Source of the DNA: Lentzea tibetensis
GTDB lineage: Bacteria; Actinomycetota; Actinomycetes; Mycobacteriales; Pseudonocardiaceae
Reading direction: 5' to 3'
DNA: 64,000 nt
Assembly: GCF_007845675.1 (NCBI RefSeq)
Contig: NZ_VOBR01000006.1
Span: 370,198 to 434,197 of the forward strand
Part shown: one piece after another, positions 1 to 7,953 of the stretch
Position numbering within the stretch: position 1 is the first letter of the stretch
How the letters are laid out: each line of letters opens with the position of its first letter
The notes under the pieces: generated by a model
What the model was told of the DNA's origin: nothing
Database searches by the model: none
Seen by the model: only the letters and a program-made list of their open reading frames with translations
Position numbers and translations under genes: made by a program

Positions 1-1
1 G

Positions 2-124
2 CTGAACGTCAACACCGGGACCAACGTGCTGCACCTGTTCGTGGGGTTCGCCGGGATGGCGATCGTGCAGGGTGCCGCGTGGATGCGGCAGTGCGACAAG
101 GTCGCGGCTTCTCGCCAGTCCTGA
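2..124 (+). CDS. C-terminal end of a probable membrane protein (partial)
   Basis: The reading frame enters from outside the window and ends at a TGA at 122-124, giving about 40 residues. The visible part has a hydrophobic stretch with an N-T-G-T-N-V-L-H-L start, followed by a short charged tail. An asparagine/threonine turn before a last transmembrane helix resembles the end of DUF4383-type small integral membrane proteins, but the fragment is too short to be sure of the family. No catalytic motif is visible. Confidence 0.45.
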   Translation: MNVNTGTNVLHLFVGFAGMAIVQGAAWMRQCDKVAASRQS

Positions 125-187
125 TCGGACGTTGTTGCGGTGTGGGCCTCCGGCGGCCCGTGCCTTCTTTTCGTAGTGGGTCGCCTT

Positions 188-320
188 GGTGGTGGGGTCT
201 CCGTACGACGCACCAGAGGCAGCCACATTTCGAGGGTGGGGTCAAGACGAAAAACGTGTCTTGACCCCACCCTCGAAATGCGGCAGGGCTTCGCCTGCGC
301 CGTACGGAGACCCCACCACC
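188..320. repeat. Nested intergenic palindrome (outer 20 bp, inner 23 bp arms)
   Basis: Outer arms 188-207 and 301-320 are perfect inverted repeats of 20 bp. Inside them, 226-248 and 258-280 form a perfect 23-bp inverted repeat with a 9-nt loop. The structure lies in a 480-bp gap (125-604) with no credible gene. Short CDS-like frames here only reflect the GC-rich palindromes. It resembles in layout, not in sequence, the palindrome at 25532-25650, and both are followed by the same 80-bp repeat. Confidence 0.8.
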
Positions 321-410
321 CACTGGTTTGTTGCGCCTTCGGCGCCTCTCGGTGCTCGCCTTCGGCATCGCCTAGTGAAAGAGCCCCCCGCACTCCGGCG
401 GCCACGCTGG

Positions 411-489
411 AAAGAGCGCCCGCCGCACTGGCGAGCACCGCACTGCCCGGCGGGCGCGGCCCCGAGCACAAACCGGCAGCCGAACGACC
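411..489 (+). repeat. Dispersed intergenic repeat, copy 1
   Basis: This roughly 80-bp segment has a second copy at 25809-25889. Both begin AAAGAGCGCCCGCCGCACT and both end in a near-identical block containing GAGCACAAACCGGCAGCCGA, with a more variable middle. Both copies sit 90-160 bp after a nested palindrome and shortly before a gene boundary. It is probably a non-coding interspersed element of this lineage. The rest of the gap up to 604 shows nothing else recognisable. Confidence 0.75.
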
Positions 490-604
490 AGAACAAACTT
501 TCCCGGAGGGCAGGGAGTGGGGAGGGCCTCCCCACCACCAGAAACCCAGCCCGCAGCACACCGGGAGAGTTTCGGCCCCAAGATCAGCGGGTATTCGCGC
601 CACG

Positions 605-1672
605 ATGAGCGAGTACACGGTCGGCGTGGAGCAGGAGTTCCTGCTGGTGGACCCCCAGACCCGGCGGCCGGTGGCCAGGGCTGAGGAGGTCCACGCCGCC
701 GCGCGGGCCGAGAAGCCGTACGACGTGCAGTTTGAGCTGACCCCGTTCCAGATCGAGGTCGCCACCGGTATCTGCGCTACGCCCGCCGAACTGGACCAGC
801 AGGTTCGGCGCGCCAGGAAGGTGCTGGTCGACGCGGCTGACGCGGTGGGGTGCAGGCTCGTCGCGGTCGGTCTGCCGCCGATCGGTGAGGCCGGGCCGCC
901 GCCGGGTACGGACGACCCCCGATATCACCGGATCGAGTATTCCCACCGAAGGCTCGTGATCGGGCAGGGTGCGTGTGGGATGCACGTGCACGTGGGTGTG
1001 GAGGACCGGGCGGCCGCGATGCGCGCGTCGAACGCGCTGCGGCCGTGGCTGCCTACGTTGCTGGCGCTGAGCGCTAACTCGCCGTTCGCCAACGGCGAGG
1101 ACACGGGTTACGCGAGTTGGCGCGCGATGGTGTGGTCGCGGTGGCCGGTCAGCGGCCCGCCGCCGGACTTCGACTCGCCCGAGCACTACGACCGCGTGGT
1201 GGAGGCCCTGGTCAGGTCGGGTGCGCTGATCGACAGGGCGATGGTCTACTGGGATGTCCGGCCGGCTGTCGACTGGCCGACGGTCGAGGTGCGGGTGTCG
1301 GACATCCCCATGCTGGCAAGCGAAGCCGTGATGCTGGCTGAGCTGATCCGCGCGATCGTGGTCGTCGGAGCGCCCGAGGGCCGGGTGGAGGATCCCGTGC
1401 TGCGCGCGGCGTACTGGCGGGCCGCGCGCGACGGGGCGGACGGGCTGTCCGCGAACCCGATCACCGGGCGGCTGTCCCCCGGCTTCGAGCAGGCGGACGC
1501 ACTGGTGAAGCACTGCGCTCCCGCGCTGCGGGATCGTGATCAACTGTCTACTGTGGAACAGCACTTGGAGTGGTTGCGCCACAACGGCTGTGGCGCGGCC
1601 CGTCAACGCCGCACCGAGGATGCTGAGTCGCTTGTGGACATGCTGATCGCCAAGACCCGTGAGGACCTGTAG
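605..1672 (+). CDS. GCS2-family carboxylate-amine ligase (YbdK/EgtA-like)
   Basis: The 355-residue protein belongs to the glutamate-cysteine ligase type 2 family, which couples ATP hydrolysis to formation of a gamma-glutamyl or similar amide bond in the cytoplasm. Family hallmarks are the N-terminal VGVEQEFLLVD block (metal/ATP-binding acidic residues) and the ACGMHVHVGV histidine motif near residue 125. Length is normal for actinobacterial YbdK proteins. The ATG at 605 is chosen because the similarity begins immediately there; the upstream frame runs through palindromic intergenic DNA. The exact acceptor amine cannot be read from sequence. A gene for a heme-oxygenase-like protein follows 3 nt after the stop, suggesting an operon. 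Confidence 0.85.
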   Translation: MSEYTVGVEQEFLLVDPQTRRPVARAEEVHAAARAEKPYDVQFELTPFQIEVATGICATPAELDQQVRRARKVLVDAADAVGCRLVAVGLPPIGEAGPPPGTDDPRYHRIEYSHRRLVIGQGACGMHVHVGVEDRAAAMRASNALRPWLPTLLALSANSPFANGEDTGYASWRAMVWSRWPVSGPPPDFDSPEHYDRVVEALVRSGALIDRAMVYWDVRPAVDWPTVEVRVSDIPMLASEAVMLAELIRAIVVVGAPEGRVEDPVLRAAYWRAARDGADGLSANPITGRLSPGFEQADALVKHCAPALRDRDQLSTVEQHLEWLRHNGCGAARQRRTEDAESLVDMLIAKTREDL

Positions 1673-1675
1673 CCC

Positions 1676-2392
1676 ATGTGCCTGCCCGCGCCCCGCGGCC
1701 ACACGAGTGCCGCGCTGATCGCCGCGCTCCGCGCCGCACCGTCACCCCACCCCGCGCTGCTGGTGAGCGGCGGCACCCGCCCGGTGCAGGCCGACGACGA
1801 TCTCCAGCTGGCGCTGTGGATCTGCTACAACCGGCCGTTCACCGACGAGCACCCCGGCTGGCAGCGGCACCCCGCGCTGGCCCAGTTCCGCTCCGCGCTG
1901 GAGGCCCGCTGGGAGACCGCGCTGCGGGCGGTCGAGCCGGTGGATCCGGTCGAGGTGCGTCCCACGACCGCGCAGGAGGCGGCGGAGTGGGAACGGCACC
2001 AGGCGTTCTGGCTGCCGCAAGGTGGTTATCGCACGGTGATGCTCGACATCGACGCCTACGGCTCGGTGCTGATGTCGTTGTCCTCCGACATCTCGGAGAT
2101 GCCGGTGCAGACCCTCGCGCTGGCGAACGCGCTGTCCCTGTTCAGTTCTCATCCGCGCCTGGTCGGTGTGCTCGCGGGGTTCCTGACCGCGGTGGACACG
2201 ATGGCGGGCGACCCCTACGCCCAACTGGCCGCGGGAGGCTTTCCCGCGGAGGACGTCCTGTTCGGTTTCGGCACGTGTCATGCTCTGCACGCACGGCTCG
2301 GCGCGCACGTCGCCGACGCCTGGCGGAGCGGGCGCTCGTCGCTCCGGACACGCTGGCTCCCGTTGCCCGACCGGGTCAACGTGGGCTGTTGA
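1676..2392 (+). CDS. Iron-containing redox enzyme-like protein (reduced form)
   Basis: The 238-residue protein resembles the heme-oxygenase-like 'iron-containing redox enzyme' family of actinobacteria. Its first 70 residues (P-R-G-x-T-S-A-A-L, then D-D-D-L-Q-L-A-L-W, then an A-L-E-x-R-W-E-x-A-L helix) and its later block P-V-Q-T-L-A-L-A-N-A-L-S-L-F match the usual order. The central helices that normally carry the iron-binding His/Glu residues look shortened, so metal binding is uncertain. It starts 3 nt after the ligase and is followed by a STAS protein 17 nt later, so the three genes are probably cotranscribed. Family assignment is from remembered patterns. Confidence 0.6.
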   Translation: MCLPAPRGHTSAALIAALRAAPSPHPALLVSGGTRPVQADDDLQLALWICYNRPFTDEHPGWQRHPALAQFRSALEARWETALRAVEPVDPVEVRPTTAQEAAEWERHQAFWLPQGGYRTVMLDIDAYGSVLMSLSSDISEMPVQTLALANALSLFSSHPRLVGVLAGFLTAVDTMAGDPYAQLAAGGFPAEDVLFGFGTCHALHARLGAHVADAWRSGRSSLRTRWLPLPDRVNVGC

Positions 2393-2409
2393 TCGAAAGG
2401 AGCCCATCG

Positions 2410-2772
2410 GTGCCCGACCCCACTGCTCTCGCGTCCGTGGTCGTCGACCACATCTCGCCCGACGTCGTGGTGCTGCACGTGTCCGGCGAGCTGGACACGA
2501 CGAGCACGAACGAGCTGACCGAGCCCATCGGGACCCACGTGGTCACCGGCAACCGCGCGGTCGTCGTCGACCTGTCCGGCGTGCGCTTCCTCGGCTCGGC
2601 CGGGCTGGAGGCGTTGGTCGTCGGCCAGCAGCGCGCTGCGGCGGCCGGTGTCGAGTTCGTTCTCGTCGCGGACTCGCGTGCCGCGCTGCGCCCGATCGAG
2701 GCGACCGGACTCGACTCGGTGTTCACGATCCTGCCGTCAGTCGAGCAGGCTGCTGAGCGCTTCTCCGCCTGA
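2410..2772 (+). CDS. STAS-domain anti-sigma factor antagonist
   Basis: A single STAS domain of about 120 residues, of the SpoIIAA/RsbV kind. These proteins bind anti-sigma factor kinases and are switched by phosphorylation of one Ser. The core VVDLSGVRFLGSAGLEALV contains the expected D-L-S-x(5)-S-x-G-L phosphoacceptor loop. The GTG at 2410 is supported by a strong AAAGGAG at 2396-2402. No partner kinase is adjacent; the downstream gene is on the other strand. Confidence 0.88.
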   Translation: MPDPTALASVVVDHISPDVVVLHVSGELDTTSTNELTEPIGTHVVTGNRAVVVDLSGVRFLGSAGLEALVVGQQRAAAAGVEFVLVADSRAALRPIEATGLDSVFTILPSVEQAAERFSA

Positions 2773-2817
2773 CCTGACCGGCGCCGAACTCGCCTGGGCT
2801 GCGACTACGTGCAGCCA

Positions 2818-3141
2818 TCACGGCCGCACGGTCCTGATCGCGCAGCGGATCACGCTGACCAGCGGCAGCGCGTCGCCGGGGCGCACGACCCAGTGCGCGG
2901 TCGGCGCGGGTACGCGGTCGCGCCAGTAGCGGACGTCCGGCGGGGGCGTGTGCGGTCTGGTGTCCCAGCGCGCCAGGAACAACCAGCGGGTGCGTCTGCC
3001 TGGCAGCGCGAGGATGGGGCCGAGCGGTCCGGCGAACGTGAGCTGGTGGCTCACCTCGCCGCCCCAGCTCGCGGGCACGTCCACCGCGACGACGTCACGC
3101 GGCAGCAGCAGTTCGTCGGAGTCGAGGCTCAAGTTCGCCAT
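2818..3141 (-). CDS. Hypothetical protein, 107 aa
   Basis: A short protein with clear coding bias and an ATG at 3141. It contains two pieces reminiscent of the N-terminal part of actinobacterial bifunctional primase-like or glycan-binding small proteins (A-V-D-V-P-A-S-W-G, then L-P-G-R-R-T-R-W-L-F-L), but I do not recognise the family with confidence. No signal peptide or transmembrane segment. It is convergent with the STAS gene (45-nt gap) and lies just downstream of the deaminase on the same strand. Confidence 0.6.
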   Translation of the reverse strand: MANLSLDSDELLLPRDVVAVDVPASWGGEVSHQLTFAGPLGPILALPGRRTRWLFLARWDTRPHTPPPDVRYWRDRVPAPTAHWVVRPGDALPLVSVIRCAIRTVRP

Positions 3142-3188
3142 GTCCGACGATGGTGATCAACGCACATGACCGCCGGGTAACCCGGAGA

Positions 3189-3632
3189 TCAATCCTGGCC
3201 GATGTCCTCGTACCAGAGCTCGGGGCGCTCGGCGATGAACGACTCCATCATCGCCACGCACGCGGGGTCGTCCAACAGGGTGACCGTGACACCGTGCTCC
3301 TCGAGCCACGGGTGGCCGCCGGAGAACGTCCGCGCCTCGCCGATCACGACGTGCGAGATGCCGAACTGGCGCACCAGGCCGGAGCAGTACCAGCAGGGCG
3401 ACAGGGTGGTGACCATCGTGGTGCCCCGGTAGGAGCGGCGCCGTCCGGCCGCGCGGAACGCCGAGGTCTCGGCGTGCATGGACGCGTCGCCGTCCTGCAC
3501 GCGGCGGTTGTGCCCGCGTCCCCACACAGAGCCGTCGCCGCCGAAGAGGGCCGCGCCGATGGGGATCCCGCCCGATGCGAGTCCCATCCGCGCCTCTTCG
3601 ACGGCGACGGCGAGCATGTCCTCAGGGGTCAT
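3189..3632 (-). CDS. Cytosine deaminase-like nucleoside deaminase (FCY1 type)
   Basis: A zinc-dependent deaminase of 147 residues. The HAE motif (residues 53-55) provides one zinc ligand and the catalytic Glu; the PCWYC motif near residue 79 supplies the two Cys ligands. The GGIPIGAAL start, RGHNRR block and the C-terminal ERPELWYEDIG closely follow yeast-type cytosine deaminase, where the tail closes over the active site. The likely reaction is cytosine to uracil in pyrimidine salvage, in the cytoplasm; a guanine- or pterin-type substrate cannot be excluded. HAE replaces the HGE of the yeast enzyme, a common variation. The start is ATG at 3632. Confidence 0.85.
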   Translation of the reverse strand: MTPEDMLAVAVEEARMGLASGGIPIGAALFGGDGSVWGRGHNRRVQDGDASMHAETSAFRAAGRRRSYRGTTMVTTLSPCWYCSGLVRQFGISHVVIGEARTFSGGHPWLEEHGVTVTLLDDPACVAMMESFIAERPELWYEDIGQD

Positions 3633-3658
3633 GCGGAAACACTACCCAGAAGGAAGTG

Positions 3659-5998
3659 CTATTTCGTCTTGAACAACTTCACCTTCATCGAAGTGCCCGC
3701 CTGGGACACGACGCGCAGGCCGACACCGGCCGCCGGGACCTTGACGCCCGTGTTCGGGGTCTCGGCGTACCAGAACGGCTTGGTGTCGTCGAACACCGGC
3801 TGCGCAGCCTGGCCGCGGACGTAGGACGCCTTGCCATTGACGTGCAAGGTGAACGAGTCCGACTTCTGCCTGCCGAACGGGGCGTCGTAGCCCGCCACGG
3901 TCGCCGACCACGGCCTGCCCTCGAGGTTGTAGATCGGCGCCGGGTTCGCGTCGATCGGGAGGATCAGGCCCTCACCGGGGTGCTCGCTGGTGTTGTTGTC
4001 CAGGTGGGACGTGTCCCACAGCGACACGAGCAGACCGTCCTGGTACGGGAAGTGCTCCACCCAGTCCGGCTTGTCCGGGAAGCTGAAGCGGTACGGGCCG
4101 GTCTTGTTGTACTTGCCGTACGACTCGTACGTGCGGTTCGACGCGACGTAGAACTGGTCGAAGACCTTCTTCTCCGTACCCGCCGTGCTGCGGAAGCCCT
4201 TGAGCGTCCACGGGCCTGCCGTCTCGGCGCCGTCCTCCAGCACCGGGGCACCGTCCGCCGTGACGACGAGCGAGTCCGCGAAGAAGCCCTGCAGCGCGAG
4301 GCCACCGTCGGTGCGGTAGGCGAAGCGCAGCTTGGTGTTCTTGCCCGCGTAGGCGTTCAGCGGCACCTGCACGTCGACCCACTTGCCGGCCGACGAACCG
4401 CTGATCGCGGGAGCGTCACCGGAGTCGCGGATGAACGGCTTGCCGTCGACCACGCCGTCGAGCTGGGTCCAGCTGCCGTCCTCATTGGACGCCTCGACGT
4501 AGAGGTAGTCGAAGTCCTCCTCGATGTCGAAGCGCGCCTTCAGCGACAGCGACGCCGACGTCTTGCCCGTGAGGTTCAGCGGGGCCGTCATCGTGTGGTC
4601 GAGGTCGTTGCCCTTGTCGCTCCACCACATCTTGGAGCCGGCGAACGGGGTGCCGTAGTTGAACGTCTTCTCGACGTCCGGCAGCACGACCACGAGCCCC
4701 TGCGCCTTGCGCGAGTTGTACTCGTGCGGGCCGAGCTCGAAGGTCTTCTCCTGACCGGCGACGCCGATCTCGTAGTCCAGCCAGCCGAGCTGCAGCTTGT
4801 CCCACGCGGACAGCTCGTTCGCACGCGTGCCGGGCGCCTCGTTCAGCTCGCCGACGCGGGTCTGGCCCATCAGCGACCACCAGTTGACGCCGTTCTGGCC
4901 GCCACCGCTGGTGTCGTAGTGGTCCGGCAGACCGAGGTCGTGGCCGTATTCGTGCGCGAACACGCTGACGCCGCCGTTCTCCGGCTGCATCGTGTAGTCG
5001 CCGACCCAGATGCCGGTGTCGCCGATCAGCGAACCACCGAGCTTGTTGTTGCCGGGGCCGGTGTTGTAGTTCTTGAACGCGTAGCCGCGGTGGGACCAGA
5101 TCGCGTCCTCGCCCTGCCACGGGTCGCCGTCCGCCTGGTCGCCACCGGAGTGCACGACCTGGAAGTGGTCGATGTAGCCGTCGGGCTCGTTGAACTCGCC
5201 GTCACCGTCGAAGTCGTAGCGGTCCCACTCGTCGAACGTCGCGAGCTCGGCCTTGATCTGCGCGGGCGTCCGGCCCGCCGCCGTCTGGTCGGCGACCCAC
5301 TGGGTCACCGCGTCGCGGACGAGCTGCTCGGAGTTGTTGCAGACGTTGCCACCGCACGGGAAGCCGTTGGACCGGCCGTAGCGCGCCTCGTTGTACTTGA
5401 CCTTGACCCAGTTCGTCACCGAGCCGGTGACGCTGTAGCGGCCAGACGACTGCTTGTCGTAGTAGTTCGCGACCGAGTTCGCGCCCGACTTGGTCGAGAA
5501 GTACAGGTCCTGGAAGTACTGGCGGCTGAAGTCCTTCTGCCAGATCGTCGTGTTGTCCTTGGTGCGATCCGGCTCCGGGATCTGGTTGTGCAGCGGGCCG
5601 TCGAACCTCTGCGGACCGGGCACGTTCGGCGCCGTGTCCTTGTCCGGGTACTGCGGGTGCCGCTCGTTGCCGAACTCGGTGAGCACGACGAAGATCTTGT
5701 CGACCTTCTCGCGCTTCAGCTCGACGTACTGGTCCTTCTTGTCCTTGGTGCTGGTCTTACCGACCTTGACGACGGTGCTCGCACCGCGCTTCTCCGCGGT
5801 GGCGGCCCCCGTCAGCACCTCGGCGAGCGCCTCCTGGCGCGCGGCCCGGCGCTTGTCCTCCAGCGGGTGGGGCAGCTCATCCGTCTGCTGCACCGTCTGC
5901 TCAGTCGGCTGGGCCGCGGGCGACGCCGTCGCGACTGCGGGCAGCACGCCCGCGCTCAACAGCGCGAGAGCGGCCGCTCCGGCCAGAACTCTTCGCAC
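3659..5998 (-). CDS. Secreted immune inhibitor A-type M6 metalloprotease
   Basis: About 779 residues. The N terminus is a Sec signal peptide (RR-V-L-A-G then a long Ala/Leu core ending at A-T-A-S), so the enzyme is exported. A pro-region follows, then the catalytic domain with HEYGHDLGLPD (zinc ligands His349 and His353, Glu350 general base). The C-terminal half contains beta-sandwich modules typical of InhA (MAM-like, 'DGxxDGKPFI' region). I choose GTG at 5998 rather than the upstream TTG at 6031 because an AGGGGG stands six bases before the GTG and the signal peptide then starts with its basic residues. It shares a 123-bp divergent promoter region with the transporter gene at 6122. Confidence 0.9.
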   Translation of the reverse strand: MRRVLAGAAALALLSAGVLPAVATASPAAQPTEQTVQQTDELPHPLEDKRRAARQEALAEVLTGAATAEKRGASTVVKVGKTSTKDKKDQYVELKREKVDKIFVVLTEFGNERHPQYPDKDTAPNVPGPQRFDGPLHNQIPEPDRTKDNTTIWQKDFSRQYFQDLYFSTKSGANSVANYYDKQSSGRYSVTGSVTNWVKVKYNEARYGRSNGFPCGGNVCNNSEQLVRDAVTQWVADQTAAGRTPAQIKAELATFDEWDRYDFDGDGEFNEPDGYIDHFQVVHSGGDQADGDPWQGEDAIWSHRGYAFKNYNTGPGNNKLGGSLIGDTGIWVGDYTMQPENGGVSVFAHEYGHDLGLPDHYDTSGGGQNGVNWWSLMGQTRVGELNEAPGTRANELSAWDKLQLGWLDYEIGVAGQEKTFELGPHEYNSRKAQGLVVVLPDVEKTFNYGTPFAGSKMWWSDKGNDLDHTMTAPLNLTGKTSASLSLKARFDIEEDFDYLYVEASNEDGSWTQLDGVVDGKPFIRDSGDAPAISGSSAGKWVDVQVPLNAYAGKNTKLRFAYRTDGGLALQGFFADSLVVTADGAPVLEDGAETAGPWTLKGFRSTAGTEKKVFDQFYVASNRTYESYGKYNKTGPYRFSFPDKPDWVEHFPYQDGLLVSLWDTSHLDNNTSEHPGEGLILPIDANPAPIYNLEGRPWSATVAGYDAPFGRQKSDSFTLHVNGKASYVRGQAAQPVFDDTKPFWYAETPNTGVKVPAAGVGLRVVSQAGTSMKVKLFKTK

Positions 5999-6121
5999 GA
6001 GAGTCCCCCTCACTAATGGGTGAAAAGACAAACCGAGGGGACGCTACGTATTCGATCGGCGGCGCAACACGTCCGAAAGTCGGTAGTACGGTCGTCGAAA
6101 AGCCAGTTCGGGAGGTCGTCA

Positions 6122-7615
6122 ATGGAGACGCAAACCCACCCATTAGGGACGAGCAGGCCACCGCTGGACGTCGCTGACCTGCCCCAACCCGAAGACGTGT
6201 TCAAGGTCCGGAAGCTCGGGCCCGTTCAGGTGATCCAGTTCGTCATCGGCCCGAGCCTCATCGCGCTCGGCATCTCGATCGGCAGCGGCGAGTGGCTGCT
6301 CGGACCGCAGGCCGTCGGCAAGTACGGATTCGTCGGCGTCGGCTGGGTGATCACGGTCTCGGCGCTGCTGCAGACGTTCTACAACGTCGAGATCTCGCGG
6401 TACGTCATCGCCACCGGTGAGGTGCCGGTCGTCGGGTGGGGAAGGGTGCCACCCGGCTGGAAGTTCTGGGTGCCTTTCTCACTCGTGGTCTTCTACTTCG
6501 CGTTCATCTTCGGCGGCTGGGCGGCGGGCGCCGGACAGGGACTCTTCGCGTTGGTCGCGGGACGCGTCTACCGGCCGGACGAGATCGAGTACGTGCGTCT
6601 GCTCGGAATCGGCCTGCTCGTCGTCGTATTCCTCATCACCGTGATGGCCAAGAAGGTCTCGCGTGCTCTGGAACTCACCAACTGGGTGCTGGTCGGCGCA
6701 CTGCTGCTGATCCTGCTCGGCGTGACGGTCGCGATCGTGCCGTTCGCCGTGTGGCTGGACGGGATCAAGGGCCTGGTCACGTTCACCGCGCCACCGGCGG
6801 GCATCACGGCGACCCAGCTCGGCGCGCTCGCCGGGTTCACCGCGCTCGCGTCCGGGCTCAACTGGTACGCGATGAACCACTACCGCGACAAGGGTTACGG
6901 CATGGGCCACCGGGTCGGCTACATCTCCGGCATGCGCGGAGGCAAGCAGGAGATCAAGCCGGTCGGCGTCACGTTCCCGGACACGCCGGAGAACCGGTCG
7001 CTCTGGAAGCGCTGGTACAAGCTGCTGCTGATCGACCAGTGGGCGGTGTTCTTCGTCGGCGCGATGCTCGGCATGCTCCTGCCGACCGTGCTCATGGCGC
7101 ACGTCGTGGACGTCAGCGGAAAGCAGCCGACCGCGGCGAACGTGCCGACGTTCTCGGCCGAGCAGCTCGGCGCCATCTACGGCCAGGCCATGTTCTACCT
7201 GATGCTGATCGTGGGCGTGCTCATCCTGTTCTCCACGCAGCTCGGCATCTTCGAGGCGCTGGTGCGCAACTTCACCGACGCGGCGCACGCCGTGTCGCCC
7301 CGGATCAGGAAGCGGATCGAGGACGACCCGCGCAAGTTCTACTACCCGTTCATGCTGCTGGTGCTCGCGGTCATCGCGGGCGCGATCCACCTCGCACTTC
7401 CCGTTGAACTGGTGCAGATCTCGGCGAACATGTCGAACTTCGGCGCGCTGATGTTCCCGTTCGCCTTGATGTACCTGAACTCCAGGCTCCCGAAGCCCGC
7501 CAGGCCGCACTGGTGGCACTACGTGATCCTGGCGCTGAACGTCGTGTTCTTCGGGTTCTTCTTCGTCAACTTCGTCTACGAGTTCTTCACCGGCGCCGCG
7601 CTGGTGAAGTTCTGA
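6122..7615 (+). CDS. Nramp-family divalent metal transporter-like membrane protein
   Basis: A 497-residue integral membrane protein with about 11-12 hydrophobic segments. The first helix carries G-P-S-L-I-A-L-G-I-S-I-G-S-G-E-W, a longer version of the Nramp signature in which a D-P-x-N metal motif is normally found; here the classical DPGN is replaced by GSGEW, so the transported ion may not be Mn/Fe. This matches the broad 'Nramp family' group in actinobacteria with unknown substrate. The ATG at 6122 follows a GGGAGG. It is transcribed divergently from the M6 protease and ends 1 nt before the convergent TfoX-like gene. Confidence 0.75.
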   Translation: METQTHPLGTSRPPLDVADLPQPEDVFKVRKLGPVQVIQFVIGPSLIALGISIGSGEWLLGPQAVGKYGFVGVGWVITVSALLQTFYNVEISRYVIATGEVPVVGWGRVPPGWKFWVPFSLVVFYFAFIFGGWAAGAGQGLFALVAGRVYRPDEIEYVRLLGIGLLVVVFLITVMAKKVSRALELTNWVLVGALLLILLGVTVAIVPFAVWLDGIKGLVTFTAPPAGITATQLGALAGFTALASGLNWYAMNHYRDKGYGMGHRVGYISGMRGGKQEIKPVGVTFPDTPENRSLWKRWYKLLLIDQWAVFFVGAMLGMLLPTVLMAHVVDVSGKQPTAANVPTFSAEQLGAIYGQAMFYLMLIVGVLILFSTQLGIFEALVRNFTDAAHAVSPRIRKRIEDDPRKFYYPFMLLVLAVIAGAIHLALPVELVQISANMSNFGALMFPFALMYLNSRLPKPARPHWWHYVILALNVVFFGFFFVNFVYEFFTGAALVKF

Positions 7616-7616
7616 G

Positions 7617-7946
7617 TCACTTCGGCGGCATCGGTTCCACGTAGTCGCGGGCCCGGTCGATCCAGTCGGCCAGGTCCGCGTCTTCGCCGACGGCCTCGCC
7701 TGCCACGACGACCCAGCCCTTCATCGGGCGGCCGGTGAAGTCGAAGACCCGTGCGCCCGGCTGCTTCAGCGCGTCTGCCATGCCGTCAGGGCCTACGCGG
7801 GCGATCAGGTCGTCGCCCATGACGCCCACCAGCATGTTGCCGCGCCACATGCAGGCGAGGCCGCCGAACATGCGCTTCTCCACCACGTCGGGGAGGTCAC
7901 CGAGCGCCTCGCGCAAACGCTGGGCCAGGCCTTCGTCGTAAGCCAC
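7617..7946 (-). CDS. TfoX N-terminal domain protein
   Basis: About 109 residues, matching the TfoX/Sxy N-terminal domain: KRMFGGLACMWRGNMLVGV and a later RPMKGWVVV block. In gamma-proteobacteria TfoX controls competence, but stand-alone N-terminal domains in actinobacteria have no settled role. I choose the GTG at 7946 (V-A-Y-D-E-G), because family similarity begins there and it lies 7 nt after the stop of the CHAT gene; an upstream GTG at 8009 would overlap that gene. It is probably cotranscribed downstream of the CHAT gene. Confidence 0.82.
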   Translation of the reverse strand: MAYDEGLAQRLREALGDLPDVVEKRMFGGLACMWRGNMLVGVMGDDLIARVGPDGMADALKQPGARVFDFTGRPMKGWVVVAGEAVGEDADLADWIDRARDYVEPMPPK

Positions 7947-7953
7947 GGGCAAC

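Noticed and set aside
3575-6016. An 813-codon plus-strand frame over the M6 protease.
   Set aside because: Shadow of the protease; no family motif and very biased composition.
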